This document shows positions 35,815 through 47,449 of a DNA stretch of 64,000 nt, one piece after another. Within the stretch, counting starts at the first letter, position 1. Every line of letters begins with the position of its first letter. Source of the stretch: Monocercomonoides exilis. Taxonomy: Eukaryota; Preaxostyla; Oxymonadida; Polymastigidae. The stretch covers positions 188,501 through 252,500 of the forward strand of contig LSRY02000057.1 of the NCBI GenBank assembly GCA_001643675.2, given 5' to 3'. The translations under genes and the position numbers were made by a program. The notes under the pieces were generated by a model. The model was not told the origin of the DNA. It worked only from the letters and a program-made list of their open reading frames with translations, and made no database searches.

Positions 35815-36935
35815 ATGATTGTTTTGCTGATTATCTCTGCAATTTCATTGAATTATGCAGCTGTCAATTTAAAAAATTATGATTTGAGAGATTTGACTGT
35901 GTCGGAGTATGATTAAGAATTAGTTTTCTCTTTGGATTATATTAATTTTTAATTGTTATTATTTTGAAAGGGACAATCCTTATACCATAAAGTCTGGGAA
36001 TGATTCTTTCATATGGAATTTTAACAAAACGTTAAAGAAAACTGAAGAAGTTCCATTCGAAGACTGTATGGTTGTTTACATCAAAGAAAAAGAATCAAAT
36101 TGCCATGGAAGTTTAACCAGTCAAAGAGTTTCTTATCTGTCAAACGATCGAGGACTAAGCTTCACATGTTTGAAAATTTGCGATAAAAGAATGCAATACA
36201 TTTTATTGCTTTTTGAATATTAATTAGTGAATCACACTGTTCTAGGAAGAACCAGAACAGCTCAAATAAGTCTTCAATGTTCTAAAGATACAAAAACAAA
36301 CACTGCGAAAGTGGACGGGTTTATTTTTTTAAATTTAGTAATATTTCAAAATTGTTATCTATCAATTTATATATTTTTTATTTCTAAGAATACATGTGTA
36401 TATAACGATGAATCATCCAGCAGGGTGTAAACTTCCCGATCCAATATCATGGGGATCGGTTGGACTTATTGTATTTTTCGGTGGATTGCTTCTTTTCTTT
36501 CTTATTGGTATTCCTGTTCAAGTGTGCAATTTCTTTTCTAAGAATAGGTTTCTAATTCATATTTTTGTAATTGTTGCTTTCTTTCTCTTTAAATTCAAAA
36601 ATGTTGAAATGAACTGCATTTCCACTTTCCTTTGAAAACTTATACATTTTGATTCTTTAAAAGATGTGTCGAGGAAAAAGAGGGATGGAAATCGTTCCAT
36701 TCGTATTTTTTTGGGTTTCCATTCCAAGATTGGTTCAGGTTTGCAGTGAGCAATATTTTACAAAATTACAAAAGAACTTTGCAAATTTTTGTTATTTTGA
36801 AAAATTAACTTCCTTTTTCATTTTCATTTTATGTATATTTGCATGAAATTGATTTTTCAAAATTTGTAGATTGGTTGGGAAACTCTTTTCAGCCCATGTT
36901 ACACTTCCGCTCGCGGGTTCCAAGAAATGAAATAG
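35815..36935 (+). CDS. MRH-domain type I membrane protein (mannose-6-phosphate-receptor / Atg27-like)
   Basis: Six exons can be joined in phase (35815-35906, 35971-36167, 36228-36318, 36389-36521, 36664-36738, 36870-36935), giving 217 residues. The N-terminus MIVLLIISAISLNYAA is a signal peptide. The lumenal domain contains paired Cys and the MRH-like strand GRTRTAQISLQCSK. The single membrane helix is SVGLIVFFGGLLLFFLIGIP. The cytosolic tail, RGKRGMEIVPFVFFW ... LVQIGWETLFSPC, resembles the tail of cation-dependent mannose-6-phosphate receptor and Atg27-like proteins (RG-x-RG-x-E-x-(I/V)P-x(3)-FW). In other eukaryotes these cycle between Golgi and endolysosomes as sorting receptors, which I infer here. 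Two acceptors are possible for exon 3; only the one at 36227 avoids a stop. Intron edges are predicted by eye. Confidence 0.75.
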
Positions 36936-37319
36936 ATTATCAAAATATCATTGCATATTTTTTTGCACTTCATTTTATTTTGTCTTATTCAACAATGTTC
37001 AATTTTTAAGTTTCCTGGGAATGTTCATTGTTGTAAGGACAATCTAGGAAATAAAGTTAATTTGTAATCTCATTATCATTGCTTATGAGCCAAAGATTAT
37101 TATTGATTTTAAAAAGTTGACTTTTATGTGTGGAATCAATGAATAATTATGTTGTATTCATTCAAACAATGATGTTTTCCATCTTCAATGTCTTTGCAGG
37201 CTTTTTGATAAATTTTTCGATTATTTCAATATTTGTATTCATAAAATTAAATGGCATTAATAAAAAATGAATTATGAAACAATGAACAATGAAGTGCTTC
37301 GAAATGAGTATTTGACATT
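36936..37319. other. AT-rich spacer between convergent genes
   Basis: No gene or repeat recognised. It separates the convergent MRH and NAA30 genes and should hold both 3' ends. Confidence 0.5.
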
Positions 37320-38051
37320 TCATGAAAGAAATAGCTTCAAACGAAATGCATCTTCTCCAGTTGAGTAATACTTATAAAGAAATTTATGCCTTACGAATCC
37401 CAAACTCTTATTAATAGAACAAAATGTTGCATTAAACAAAAATTTTAAAAATTGTAGTTTTGAATTAAAAAATTTAAAATTTTTTTGATAAATCATCATG
37501 CCTCGTATAAACTAAGCGCGGATTCATTTTTAACTTCTGTTTCTAAAAAAATCTCAGATGCGCCTTTTCCTCTCATCAGTTCAATTGAACGAGAAACAAG
37601 CTCTTTTCCAATTCCTAATCCTCTAAATTCGTCTAAAACCGCAACCATTCCAATATTTCCAGATATTTTTTGCCCTCTAATCTTTAATCGATTTTCACAC
37701 GCAGCAATAAGTTGTCCATTATATTTAACCTTTTTAAACAAAAAGAAATAAAAACATGATTGTGAATTTGTTTTTTTTTTTTTATCATTTGCAATTACCA
37801 ATATATCAAAGAATATCAGCAAACAGTAAGAGATAAATCTTTGTTTTCCTATAAAAATAATTAATTTTCGTTGTTTGAAAAATATCAAAACAAAATGATT
37901 TTCATACAGTGAAGAAATATCTATGAGAAAAAATTGAATAAGGCTCAGATAAGGCTTTCTCCATTAATTTCATAATTCCTCTAATATCTTCTTCTTTGGA
38001 ATATGGGGAGTACTCTAATTTCTGTAAAATGTCTTTCTTTTCATTATCCAT
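37320..38051 (-). CDS. NAA30: N-alpha-acetyltransferase 30, NatC catalytic subunit
   Basis: Four exons on the minus strand join in phase (38051-37908, 37848-37825, 37729-37502, 37406-37320), giving 160 residues. NAA30 hallmarks appear in order: LEYSPYSKEEDIRGIM, LSEPYSIFSHRYFF, GMVAVLDEFRGLGIGKELV with the acetyl-CoA-binding R-x-x-G-x-G loop, IFLETEVKNESALSLYESLG and RHKFLYKYYSTGEDAFRLKL. Length matches the GNAT core of the family, lacking the long N-terminal extension of the human protein. It acetylates N-terminal Met-hydrophobic substrates co-translationally as part of NatC. Intron 2 uses a GTTTG donor. Intron 3 appears to use a GC donor (GAG|GCATGA), since only that junction restores LYESLGF. 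The gene lies 120 bp from GSK-3 in divergent orientation, so the two may share a promoter region. Confidence 0.88.
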
Positions 38052-38171
38052 TCAATAAAACTTATGTAATGGGGTGTTCCATAATCTAAAAATATTTATA
38101 TTGATAATTGACTTATTCGTCTGATTCAACAAGAATCTATATTAAAAAAATATTGAACAAAAAATAAAAAT
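38052..38171. promoter_or_regulatory. Short divergent intergenic region, putative bidirectional promoter
   Basis: Only 120 bp separate the NAA30 start codon (minus strand) and the GSK-3 start codon (plus strand). It is very AT-rich. No specific motif is claimed; the role is inferred from position. Confidence 0.4.
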
Positions 38172-41100
38172 ATGCAGAAAATCGTGCCGAGCGTAAATGT
38201 CCAGCCACAAGACAATATTTGTTCAAATGCTAATCAGGATACTTCATCTTCGGGTATTGCTCGCACAGCACAAACATTGAGTGAACAAAATCACAAAAGA
38301 AATGTTACTCAAAGTTTTCCTCATCGAGATGCACCTCCATTTGTTTCATGTTTGCTCCTTGATTTTACCTTTTTTATTCAATAAATATTTATTTATTACT
38401 GCAAGTATTTCAAGCACAACACCAAACTTTTGATCCTGCATCGGTGTATGATCTAACTCAGGAGAAATTGATTGGGAAGGGCAGCTTCGGAAGTGTTGTT
38501 GTGACAAGAGTTCGCAAAACAAATGAACTTGTTGCAATAAAGAGAGTACTGCAGGATAAAAGATATAAGGTTTGATTTTCGATGACTTTAACGTGTGAAT
38601 TATATTTATTTTTATGTTATATATATATTTTTAGAATCGTGAGCTTCAGATAATGAAATTAATAAATCATCAGAATTGTGTTGGCTTGCAAAGTTATTTT
38701 TACACCGTTGACTCGACTGTATGCTTTTAAAAAAAATTTATTGTTATAATTTTGAATAAATTTCATATTATTTTGTGTTTCAATATTTTTTCTTTGACCT
38801 ATTTTTTTAGACGAACAAATCATATTTAAATATTGTTATGCCGTACATGCCCCAGACATTATATAGCATATGCAAATATTTTGCCAAACAACGAAAAACT
38901 ATGCCCTCCTTTTATGCAAAAGTTAGAATGCCTTATTTTTATTATATAATCGAGAATTATCAATTTTTTTTAATTTTGTTTTGTATTGGAAAATAAATAA
39001 TGTGTTCTCGAAAATTGCATAGTTGTACATTTACCAACTCTGTCGTGGTTTGGCTTACTTGCACTCATTGGGCATTTGCCATCGCGACATTAAGCCACGT
39101 TTGAATTTATATTTTTAAAATGATTTTTTTCTATTCGTTCCACGTATTCATTTTTAACTAATTATTGCATAACTTGCCATTTTTTGTATTTCTTTGAATT
39201 TTATGGCTGACATTCCAAAATGAAGACAATATTCTTGTCGACCCTGTGAGCGGCATAGTCAAATACTGCGACTTCGGCAGGTGTGCATTCTAATATTTTG
39301 TTTTTATTAGATAACAGTATTTGATTATTGAATGAATATGAATTAATAAACAAATAAATAAAGTGCCAAAGAAGGAGTAGAGAAAGGGGTGTCTGTCACA
39401 TACATATGCAGCAGATACTACCGCGCCCCTGAACTGATATTGGGATGCTCTGTGTATACATGTGCTGTTGGTATGATAGAGGAGATATCGAATATATATA
39501 AATACCTAAGATATAAAAAAGGATTATCTCTTATTTTGTTCATTAAATTCATGGCTAAATAACTTTTGTTTCCAATTTCGATTCATTTCAATCTATTTCT
39601 TTATTTCCATCCATCTGTTAATTTATCTATCTCTATTTCTTTATGAATATCTCACATTTCATTCTCTTATATTTCTCTCCTTCTCTCCTTCTCTCCTTCT
39701 CTCCTTCTCTCCTTCTCTCCTTCTCTCCTTCTCTCCTTCTCTCCTTCTCTCCTTCTCTCCTTCTCTCCTTCTCTCCTTCTCTCCTTCTCTCCTTCTCCCT
39801 CTCTCTCTCTCTCAGATCTCTGGTCACTTGGCTGTGTGGCTGCTGAGATTCTCATCGGGCGCCCTCTCTTTGCTGGCCATTCAAATGAGCTGCAGCTGGC
39901 TGAAATTGTGTCTGTGATGGGACTCCCAACTGAAGAAGACATTAAAATGTTCATTTCTCATCCTCCTCCTCCTCCTCCTTCTTCTTCTTCTCTTTCTTCT
40001 TCCTCTTCTTTTCCTGTTCCTTCATTTAATCCTTTAATTAACCCTTCTTCTTCTTCTTCTTCTTCTTCAACTCAATCACTTCATTTGCATCTCTCTAATC
40101 AATCACAAAACACCTCTTCTTCTTCCTCATCTTCGTCTTCGTCTTCTGCTTTATTCAACCATCCAACCACAACACAACCGGACTCATCATCATCTTCGTC
40201 ATCTTCTTCTTCTTCCTCTTCTTCTTCCTCTTCTTCTGCCAATGAAGAAAAGAAAGCAGACGAGAATATTCATAATCAGCCATCACAACAGATAGTACAG
40301 GCAATAACCAATTCTGATACGGTGAATGAAAATGAAAAGGAGAAGGAGAAGGAGAAGGAAAAGGAAAAGGAGAAAGAGAAAGAAAGAGAATTGGAAAGAG
40401 AAAGGGAAAAAGAAAGAGAGAAAGAAAGAGAGAAAGAGAAAGAAGAAGAAAGAGTTCAAATAGAGAAGATGGAAGAGATGCTGAGGCAGTGCAGAGCTAA
40501 ACTGGGAGAAGGATGGGCACCCAAAGGATTGGAGAGAGTATGCCATGAAATTGACTGAGAAGAAGAAAATGAAAATGAAAATGATGGAGATGTGGATGCA
40601 ATTGGTGTTTTGATTATTTTTTTTGATTTTTTTCTTTCTTTCTAACTTTATTGCTGTTATGTGTGACTTGTTATGTTTTGTGATACTTTTTATTTTTTAT
40701 TCTTCTTCTTTCTTCTTCTTCTCCTTCTTCTTTCTTTTCATTCATATTCAGCTATTCCATCCGTGTGTTGACAGAAAGGCAATAGATTTGATATGCAAAC
40801 TGTTAAGTTGGGCTCCTTCTCATCGGATAACTGCACAAGAAGTATGAACATATCTTTCATATTCATTGGCTGTATTTTTGAGTTGCTTATGCAATTTATC
40901 TGCTTTTGTTCATATTTGTTGAAATTCTATTTATCTTCAATACATTTTTTTTTCTTAACACTTTTTTCCGCATTTGTTTCATTAACTTATTCGTTCGTAC
41001 TTATCAATTTTTTCCTCTTCTCTAATCTCTTCTTTTATCTCTTATCTTTTCTTCTTCTATCTCCTTCCTCTTGTCAATCACCTATCTCTTTTTCCACCCA

Positions 41101-41566
41101 GTGTCTCTCCCATCCCTATTTCTCCGATTTGGATGACTCGCCTGGATGCACCATGCCTGACAACTCGCCAATGCCCCCTCTGTTCAACTTCGACCATCAC
41201 GAAATGAATGTCTGCCCTGAATTCTATGCAAAAGTGAAGTATGAACACAGACGCGCCGAGAGGGAGAGGGAGAGGGAAAGGAAGGAGAGAGAAAGAGAGA
41301 AAGAAAGGGGAGAAGGAGAAAGAGGAGAAGGAGAAGGAGAAAGAAAGAGAGAAGAATCTGAAGAGCACAAGAGTGATGATATGTCTGTAGCATCTGGCGA
41401 GAGTGTGTGTGATTGTGGCAAAGACAGCACAGCATACAGCACTCTCCAGTCTGAAGAGCAATCTTCTCATTCATTCAACACAAAGACACATGAAATATCT
41501 GCTCCTCGCAATGCGAATCAACAAAGCTCGGCTTCTTTTCTAAATTCTTCTTCTTCTTCTTCCTCT

Positions 41567-41598
<32 letters not shown>

Positions 41599-42232
41599 TT
41601 CTTCTGCCATTCCATCCACACACCCTCAGCCATCAGCAACCTCAACCACTTCTTACTCTTCTCTCACTCCTTCTGTCCTCTCCTCTTCTTCTCCTCGTCC
41701 TCCTCTCCTTTCTTCAACTGCTCTTCTTCAGCCTCCTCCCTCACGCCACGCACACCAATCATCTTCCATTTCTCCCTCTCCTCTCATCTCCACACGCCCT
41801 CACTCCATCGTTTCACCTTCTTCTTCTTCCATTTCCTCTTCCTCTTCCTCCATCTCTTCTTCTTCTCTTCCTCTCTCTTCTTCTTCCTCCTCCTCAGCTG
41901 CACTTCACTCTTCTTCTCTCGCCTGTGGAGGAATAGCAGGGCCTTCCCTTCTCTCCTTCCCTCTTAATCCTCTCAACCCTCTCAACCCCCTCCTTTCATT
42001 TCACCAGCCTTATCCCATCCTCCCAAATGACCCTATGCTCATTCAACAGCAACAGATGAGCTATTTTCCTTCTTCTTCTTCTTCCTCTTCCTCTTCAATT
42101 TCTTCAGATTCTTCTTCCTCCTCCTCTTCTTCTTCTTCTGTTTCTGTTTCTGATTCTTCATTGCCAATGCAGCAGATGAGCAGCAGACAGCAGTCTTCAG
42201 CAAATAAACAGGATGGAGTGAGATATTGGTAG
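38172..42232 (+). CDS. GSK3: Glycogen synthase kinase 3 (shaggy-type) with low-complexity insertion and long tail
   Basis: Ten exons join in phase to about 905 residues: 38172-38349, 38406-38569, 38635-38718, 38811-38921, 39023-39098, 39226-39280, 39364-39470, 39816-40537, 40752-40841, 41102-42232. Kinase features in order are [29 protein letters not shown] (GSK-3 signature, catalytic Lys and primed-pocket Arg), HRDIKPHN, DFGSAK (primed-pocket Lys), [12 protein letters not shown] with the activation-loop Tyr, and [13 protein letters not shown]. After [12 protein letters not shown], where other GSK-3s continue NPNYTEF, there are about 190 residues of Pro/Ser runs then Lys/Glu runs. The C-lobe resumes with [20 protein letters not shown] and HPYFSDL, then PPLFNF. 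A C-terminal tail of over 300 residues is Glu/Arg- then Ser-rich. It should act on primed Ser/Thr substrates. Exon 2 could alternatively start 9 nt downstream. Confidence 0.9.
39670..39797. repeat. 8-bp pyrimidine minisatellite (CTTCTCTC)n in a GSK-3 intron
   Basis: About 15-16 tandem copies of CTTCTCTC lie just upstream of the acceptor of intron 7 (39471-39815). With the following CTCTCT run they form an exceptionally long polypyrimidine tract. At 345 bp this intron is longer than any other in the gene, because of the repeat. Confidence 0.9.
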
Positions 42233-43243
42233 TGTTGTGGTATTTGTGCATTCTTTCAGTCAAATGTTATGTTTTTGCTATTTTTTTAAAAAAAATAAAA
42301 AAGAGAGAAAGAAAGAAAGAAAGAAAAGAAAAGAAAAATAAGAATTAAAAAAGAAAATAGAATTTTTAAGGGAAATATAAATCGAATGAAGCAAAGGAAT
42401 TCTATTCATGAAATAAGACATTCTTGCCATTATTTTCTGATCAATTCAGAAAAAAAAGAAAGAGAAGAAATGTTGATTCTTTTGATTTATGCTTTCCATC
42501 TGTAGCATATACACCGTCATTCCATTCAGCTCTTATTCATTTGGTTTGATGAATTCAATATCACATCTTGTGCTCGAACTTTATTCTTATTCTTATCCTT
42601 ATCCTTATCTCTTTCCCTCTTTCTCTTTTTTTTTCCTTTCTGCATTGTACTCTTCCACTCTCGTAGTATTGTCTGTGTATATCTCAAAGCTCTGTTAAGC
42701 ACATCTGTTTCAGAAATCTTCTGTTTTTGCTTGCTTTTTCTTTGTTGTAATATTCGAACCCATTTATTTCTTGCGCAACAAATGCCTTTGCGTTGACAAA
42801 ACAAGGGCACTTGATACGAAGCAAAATAATTTTTGATAAATATAATTTTTTTTTGAATTTTTTTTAATTTTTTTGATGTTTTGTAATTTGATAGAGAATA
42901 ACCCTGTCAAATTATAAATATTAATTAAGAATGATTGTAAACATTTTCAAAAATGTCTTTCATTTGCTTTATTTTTAACTATGTATTTATCATTTTTCTG
43001 AAATTGTGATTTTTTTTTTGCTCTTTTTTAATGCTTCTTTAGTAATTCAACAATTTGTTTTTTTTTTACCTCTGTTGAGGGCACTTCACTGTTTTACCGT
43101 TAATAAAAAAGCATGATAGTTTATTCTTTCAATTATTTGTGAAAAATGTTTATTCTGATTCAGTTTTTCATTGTTATGGGGCTTAAGATCATATTGTGAG
43201 TGAACATATTTATCTTGTGCTCTGCAATTTAACAACAAAATAA
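42233..43243. other. GSK-3 to phosphatase intergenic region with one candidate small gene
   Basis: AT-rich with A/G and T/C microsatellite tracts (42290-42350, 42580-42640). The only stretch with protein-like content is the minus-strand frame at 42526-42810, listed separately. Confidence 0.5.
42526..42810 (-). CDS. Candidate small basic protein, unrecognised
   Basis: A 94-residue open frame starts MPLFCQRKGICCARNKW and includes KISETDVLNRALRYTQTIL, which has the amphipathic spacing of the second helix of bHLH domains. A Lys/Arg/Asp-rich low-complexity tail (encoded by a microsatellite) follows. No basic region or first helix is convincing, so this may be chance. It is convergent with GSK-3, 293 bp beyond its stop. 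Confidence 0.25.
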   Translation of the reverse strand: MPLFCQRKGICCARNKWVRILQQRKSKQKQKISETDVLNRALRYTQTILREWKSTMQKGKKKRKRERDKDKDKNKNKVRAQDVILNSSNQMNKS

Positions 43244-44530
43244 ATGCCATTTGATCTTGATAAGCATCTTGAAGCAGCAAAAAACAGACAACCATTGGAA
43301 GAAATGGACTTTATAACTTTGTGCGATTATGTATGATTCTTAAACTTTTTTTCGTTGCTATGGAAGTATATCACAACTTTATAACTTGGGCAGGTTATTG
43401 AAATTCTTCTTGAAGAAGCAACTGTTGTTTCGTTGACAACGCCAATAACTATTTGCGGTGATATTCATGGACAATTCTATGATCTTTTGCAACTGTTTAA
43501 AGTTGGAGGACCGGTACCTCAGCAGAGATACATATTCATGGTAATGGACTTCATTTAATTTAAATATCCAAACTTTTGTTTCAATGATCAAATTTTCTTC
43601 ATAGGGAGATTACGTTGATAGAGGACGTTATTCTTTGGAAACCTTAACACTTCTCCTTTGCCTAAAAGCTCGGTATGTGCTTGAATCGTTGTTTGTTTTT
43701 CATTTGTTTTTTTATTCAAAATAGATATCCCGAAAGAATTACACTTCTCCGTGGAAACCATGAAACAAGGCAGATCTCTCACGCTTACGGATTCTTTGAA
43801 GATTGCATGAAGCGCTACGGAAATATTCTTCCATGGACAAAATGCATGGACGTATTTGATTGTCTTCCTCTTGCGGCTGTATGATTTTTAGAATCAAATA
43901 ATTTTTAATAAATAATAACTAAATAATTCATTTTTTTTTCAAGCTCATTGACGAAACAACTTTGTGCGTGCACGGTGGTCTGTCCCCTGACATCCGCACA
44001 ATTGATCAAATTCGTTTGATTCCCCGCAGATTGGAAGTTCCTCCACAAGGTTCTTTCTCTGATCTGATGTGGAGCGATCCAGAGTCAGGTGTCACAGCGT
44101 GGGCTCCATCACCTCGAGGTGCAGGATATCTATTTGGGTATCAGGTTACGAAAGAAGTTTGTAAGAGTACTTATTGAGATATATATAATAATTATCTTTA
44201 ATATTTTCCTTTTCTTACAAATACTATCAACGATGAATAATTTATAATTACGTTATGGCAAATATTTTTAAACAGTTTTGTCATCTTAATCAACTTTCAT
44301 TAATCTGCCGAGCACATCAACTTGTCTTTGAAGGTTACAAATATGCCTTTCCCGAGGAACAATGCCTTGTCACAGTGTGGTCTGCTCCAAACTATTCTTA
44401 CAGATGCGGAAACATTGCGGCAGTTATGCAGCTATTTGCAAACGAAGACAAACACTTCATATTATTCTCTGAGGTGCCAGACTCAAAGCGTGAGATTCCA
44501 CCCAAGATGCCAATCCCCTATTTCATGTGA
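43244..44530 (+). CDS. PPP-family Ser/Thr phosphatase catalytic subunit, PP6-like
   Basis: Six exons join in phase (43244-43330, 43394-43540, 43605-43672, 43725-43878, 43944-44156, 44276-44530) to 307 residues, the usual length for PP6/PP4/PP2A catalytic subunits. Metal-binding and catalytic motifs are all present: [27 protein letters not shown], the LICRAHQ histidine, and [11 protein letters not shown]. The N-terminus [11 protein letters not shown] and the C-terminus [18 protein letters not shown] fit PP6 better than PP2A (TPDYFL) or PP4. In other eukaryotes PP6 works with SAPS-type regulatory subunits in cell-cycle and trafficking control, which is inferred here. Introns are 51-119 nt with GTATG, GTAAT or GTTTG donors. 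Confidence 0.9.
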
Positions 44531-45860
44531 GAGGATTGTCAAAAAAATGGAGAGATGGCGAGGGAATGGAAGAAGAGAAATATGGCAGAGCATTCAAAAA
44601 TTTGAAGGAAAAGTGCACAAGCTGGAAGAAGTTAATGAATTCAGATCGATGGAAGAAAAAGATTTAAAGAAAGAGGTCATGCATAAGCAAAACTGATTTC
44701 AGAAGGAAAATTAGAACATTGTCTTTGGGCAATGTTAAACTTTCATTTTAGGTTTTTCATTGCATGATCATTTTTTGTCATCTTAATATTTTATTTCTTT
44801 TTTTTATAACAACTTTCTTTCAAATGATTCTTTAAAAATTTCAACTTGCACTTTTTCTCACATTGCATAACACTCAAAATTTTCTTGTTAATTTGAAATT
44901 ATCCTTAATCTCCCTCATTAAAATCTGATGGGTAAAAACAAAAAAAAAAAAAGCCATATTGGTATTTCATCATAATCATAAACGTGTATTTTTTTGTCTG
45001 AGAATTGTTTATGAATATTGGATAAACTCAATGTGCATTGATGAAAATCAAAAGATAGAAATTGATGATATTATGTATCATGTCTTTGATGTTCACACGC
45101 TTCTATTCGCATAGTCATTATCCAACTGGTTTGTGAAAGACCATTTGCAGGAAATGAAATTATTTTATACTAATAATAATAATAATAATAACTTTTAGCT
45201 GAAATTACAAAACGATTGCAGAAAAACATCTTTTAGTGATTCGGAAAAAAACCATCAAAAAATCGTATAAAAAACTGCAAAAACAATTAGGTTTTTTGTT
45301 TCAAGAATTTATATTTTTTTTTGATGCAATTTCAGTTTAACATCAAGAATCAAAAGTTTTCAGGAAAAAAAAACGAGAACGTTCAAGATGCAACTGTAAC
45401 AAACAAACAAATGAGTCAAATTTCATTTTCGAATAATGTATTTTCCTGCGTTTTTATCTTCCTTCATTTCATGAAAATTGGGAAAGAATGCAAACACATT
45501 TTTGAGAGAATATGTTCTTTGATTCTAAATTTTTACATCATTTATTTCAAAGATGGAAAACTTTCAAACACCAAATGAAGTTAAAATCGGATATTATCAC
45601 ATCGGTTTTTGGACAGGTTTTAATGCCTATAGCCGTTTATGATCATGCACGATATTGCTTAACGCTGAAAAAGATAAAAATGAAATTGTTAATAAATAAA
45701 TGTTGGTTTAGTTGTTTTTATTTTTGTAAATTCTTCATGAAAACGCATTTCTAATATCAATAACAATTTTTGTTGTCTCACAATGACATCAAGACTTATT
45801 TGAACACATTTTTGAGAAAACAGAAAATTGAGAATATTAATAATAATCTTGATTTTTCTA
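44531..45860. other. AT-rich intergenic DNA
   Basis: An (AAT)n microsatellite lies at about 45172-45190. Two open stretches at 45321-45754 lack recognisable features. Nothing else seen. Confidence 0.5.
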
Positions 45861-47140
45861 AAGTCTGTCCAAAAAAAATGTCGATCATCCCATCAGTAAT
45901 ATTTTTATTTCTCACCCAATATTGAATGATGTGAAAAGTACTACTAAATTTTTGTTACCCACATGGTTTTTGTGATGTAATTGCGTTAACACATTATTAA
46001 GAAACAAATTAGGAAAGGTTTGCAAAATGTTATTCTTTTCATCACATTGTCCTAATCAATAAATTTAATTCACAACTATATCAGCCTGATATTTTTTTCA
46101 AACAAAGCAGAAATTGTAATTTTATGAAAGAAAGTCAATAAGAAGTTTACAAGGAAAGGGTTTATTGCGAAATTGAAAGTCTAAATCCGTTAATAAGAGA
46201 AAATGTGATCATTTGTTCACTCGTTGAAACTACAATTAAAGACTCAGGCAGTGTTTTTATCTTGAAGTTTGTTTTCGATGAACGATTATTTACTTTCATG
46301 TTTCACTTTTTTGAATGGAAAAACTAAATGATTGCTTGCGGAAACAACACCATTTCATTTCACTTTCAAAAAAAAGGATTAAGGCATTTGCGTTGATTGT
46401 AGCAAAAAAACATGCATAGACATTGAGGGGAATTCCATTTTAATGTTTTTTCACATATTTTTGCAGGAAAATGTTGTTTTTGACTGATGCATTTATTCTC
46501 CTTCCCCTTATCACTTTGTTATAAAATGAACAAGTATTTTTTTCAAGCTGTTCATGTGAATTTTTTTTGTCATAATTCATAAAACTATGTTTTATTAAAC
46601 AGGATTTGATTTTTGAGATGGATTTATTTCTGGTTTCGTTTTTTAAAGACAATAGGAAAAGAAAAAATTAAAACTATAAATCGCAAATAATCTATCACGT
46701 TTTTATTTTCTAACGAAATTGCTTTGTTCATAATAGTTTGAAATGTGTTCAATATGATAAAAAATTTTTAAAAATATCATAGTAGTACTTGATTATCAAA
46801 AAAGGAATATGAATTGAAATAAAAACAACAAATGCAACATTAATCAAATTTCAATTCGTAGAACAAGTTCGTATTGAAGAAAAATTTCTTATCAGGCTGA
46901 TTTCTGGATGGATTGATAAATATTAAATATTCCGTCAAAGAACAAAATAATCTTTAAATAATCAAAATGAAAGCAAACACTAAACAATGAGGATCATGCT
47001 TGCTCCATAAAAAAAGAAATCACACCATTTTCCGCTCGATTTCAAAAATTCTTGTTAGTTCTTTATGAAATAAATGAAAAATATGGTACACCATTATTTA
47101 AAAAAGTATGGGATGATCGACATTTTTTTTGGACAAACTG
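45861..47140. mobile_element. 1,280-bp mariner-like element, ends preserved, transposase not recognisable
   Basis: The left end (AAGTCTGTCC, then A-run, then ATGTCGATCATCCCAT) is matched by the reverse complement of the right end (CAGTTTGTCC, then A-run, then the same 16-bp block). TA flanks both sides (45859-45860 and 47141-47142). Length, CAGT-type end and TA duplication are typical of Tc1/mariner. The interior is AT-rich with no DDD/DDE transposase visible in any frame, so this is either an internally decayed autonomous copy or a non-autonomous derivative. Confidence 0.72.
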
Positions 47141-47449
47141 TATGAAAAAACTTCCCATTGTTAAAAATATTGTGATTAAATATTTTCAGCCCTGTGATTT
47201 TATGCGATGGTAAATGAATGCAAAAAGGAAAAAATGTTCTTGTATTGAAAAATGTGACAATACACGTTGTTGATTATGTACATAGTAATCATATCCGGTT
47301 TTAACTGTTCTCTTTTAAAAAGTGTTGATTTTTTTTTCCTTTTCTTTTTCTTTTTTTTTTTTTAAGTTCCTTATGTTAAAATTTCAGGTGATAATGAAAA
47401 TTGAACATTTTCTTCGAATTTTCATTTTTGCTTTTCAAATTTCACCAAA
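47141..47449. other. AT-rich spacer
   Basis: T-runs and a pyrimidine tract at 47325-47365. No gene seen. Confidence 0.5.

Noticed and set aside
39633-39954. Arg/Glu-rich antisense frames over the GSK-3 intron repeat
   Set aside because: They are pure translation of the CTTCTCTC array.
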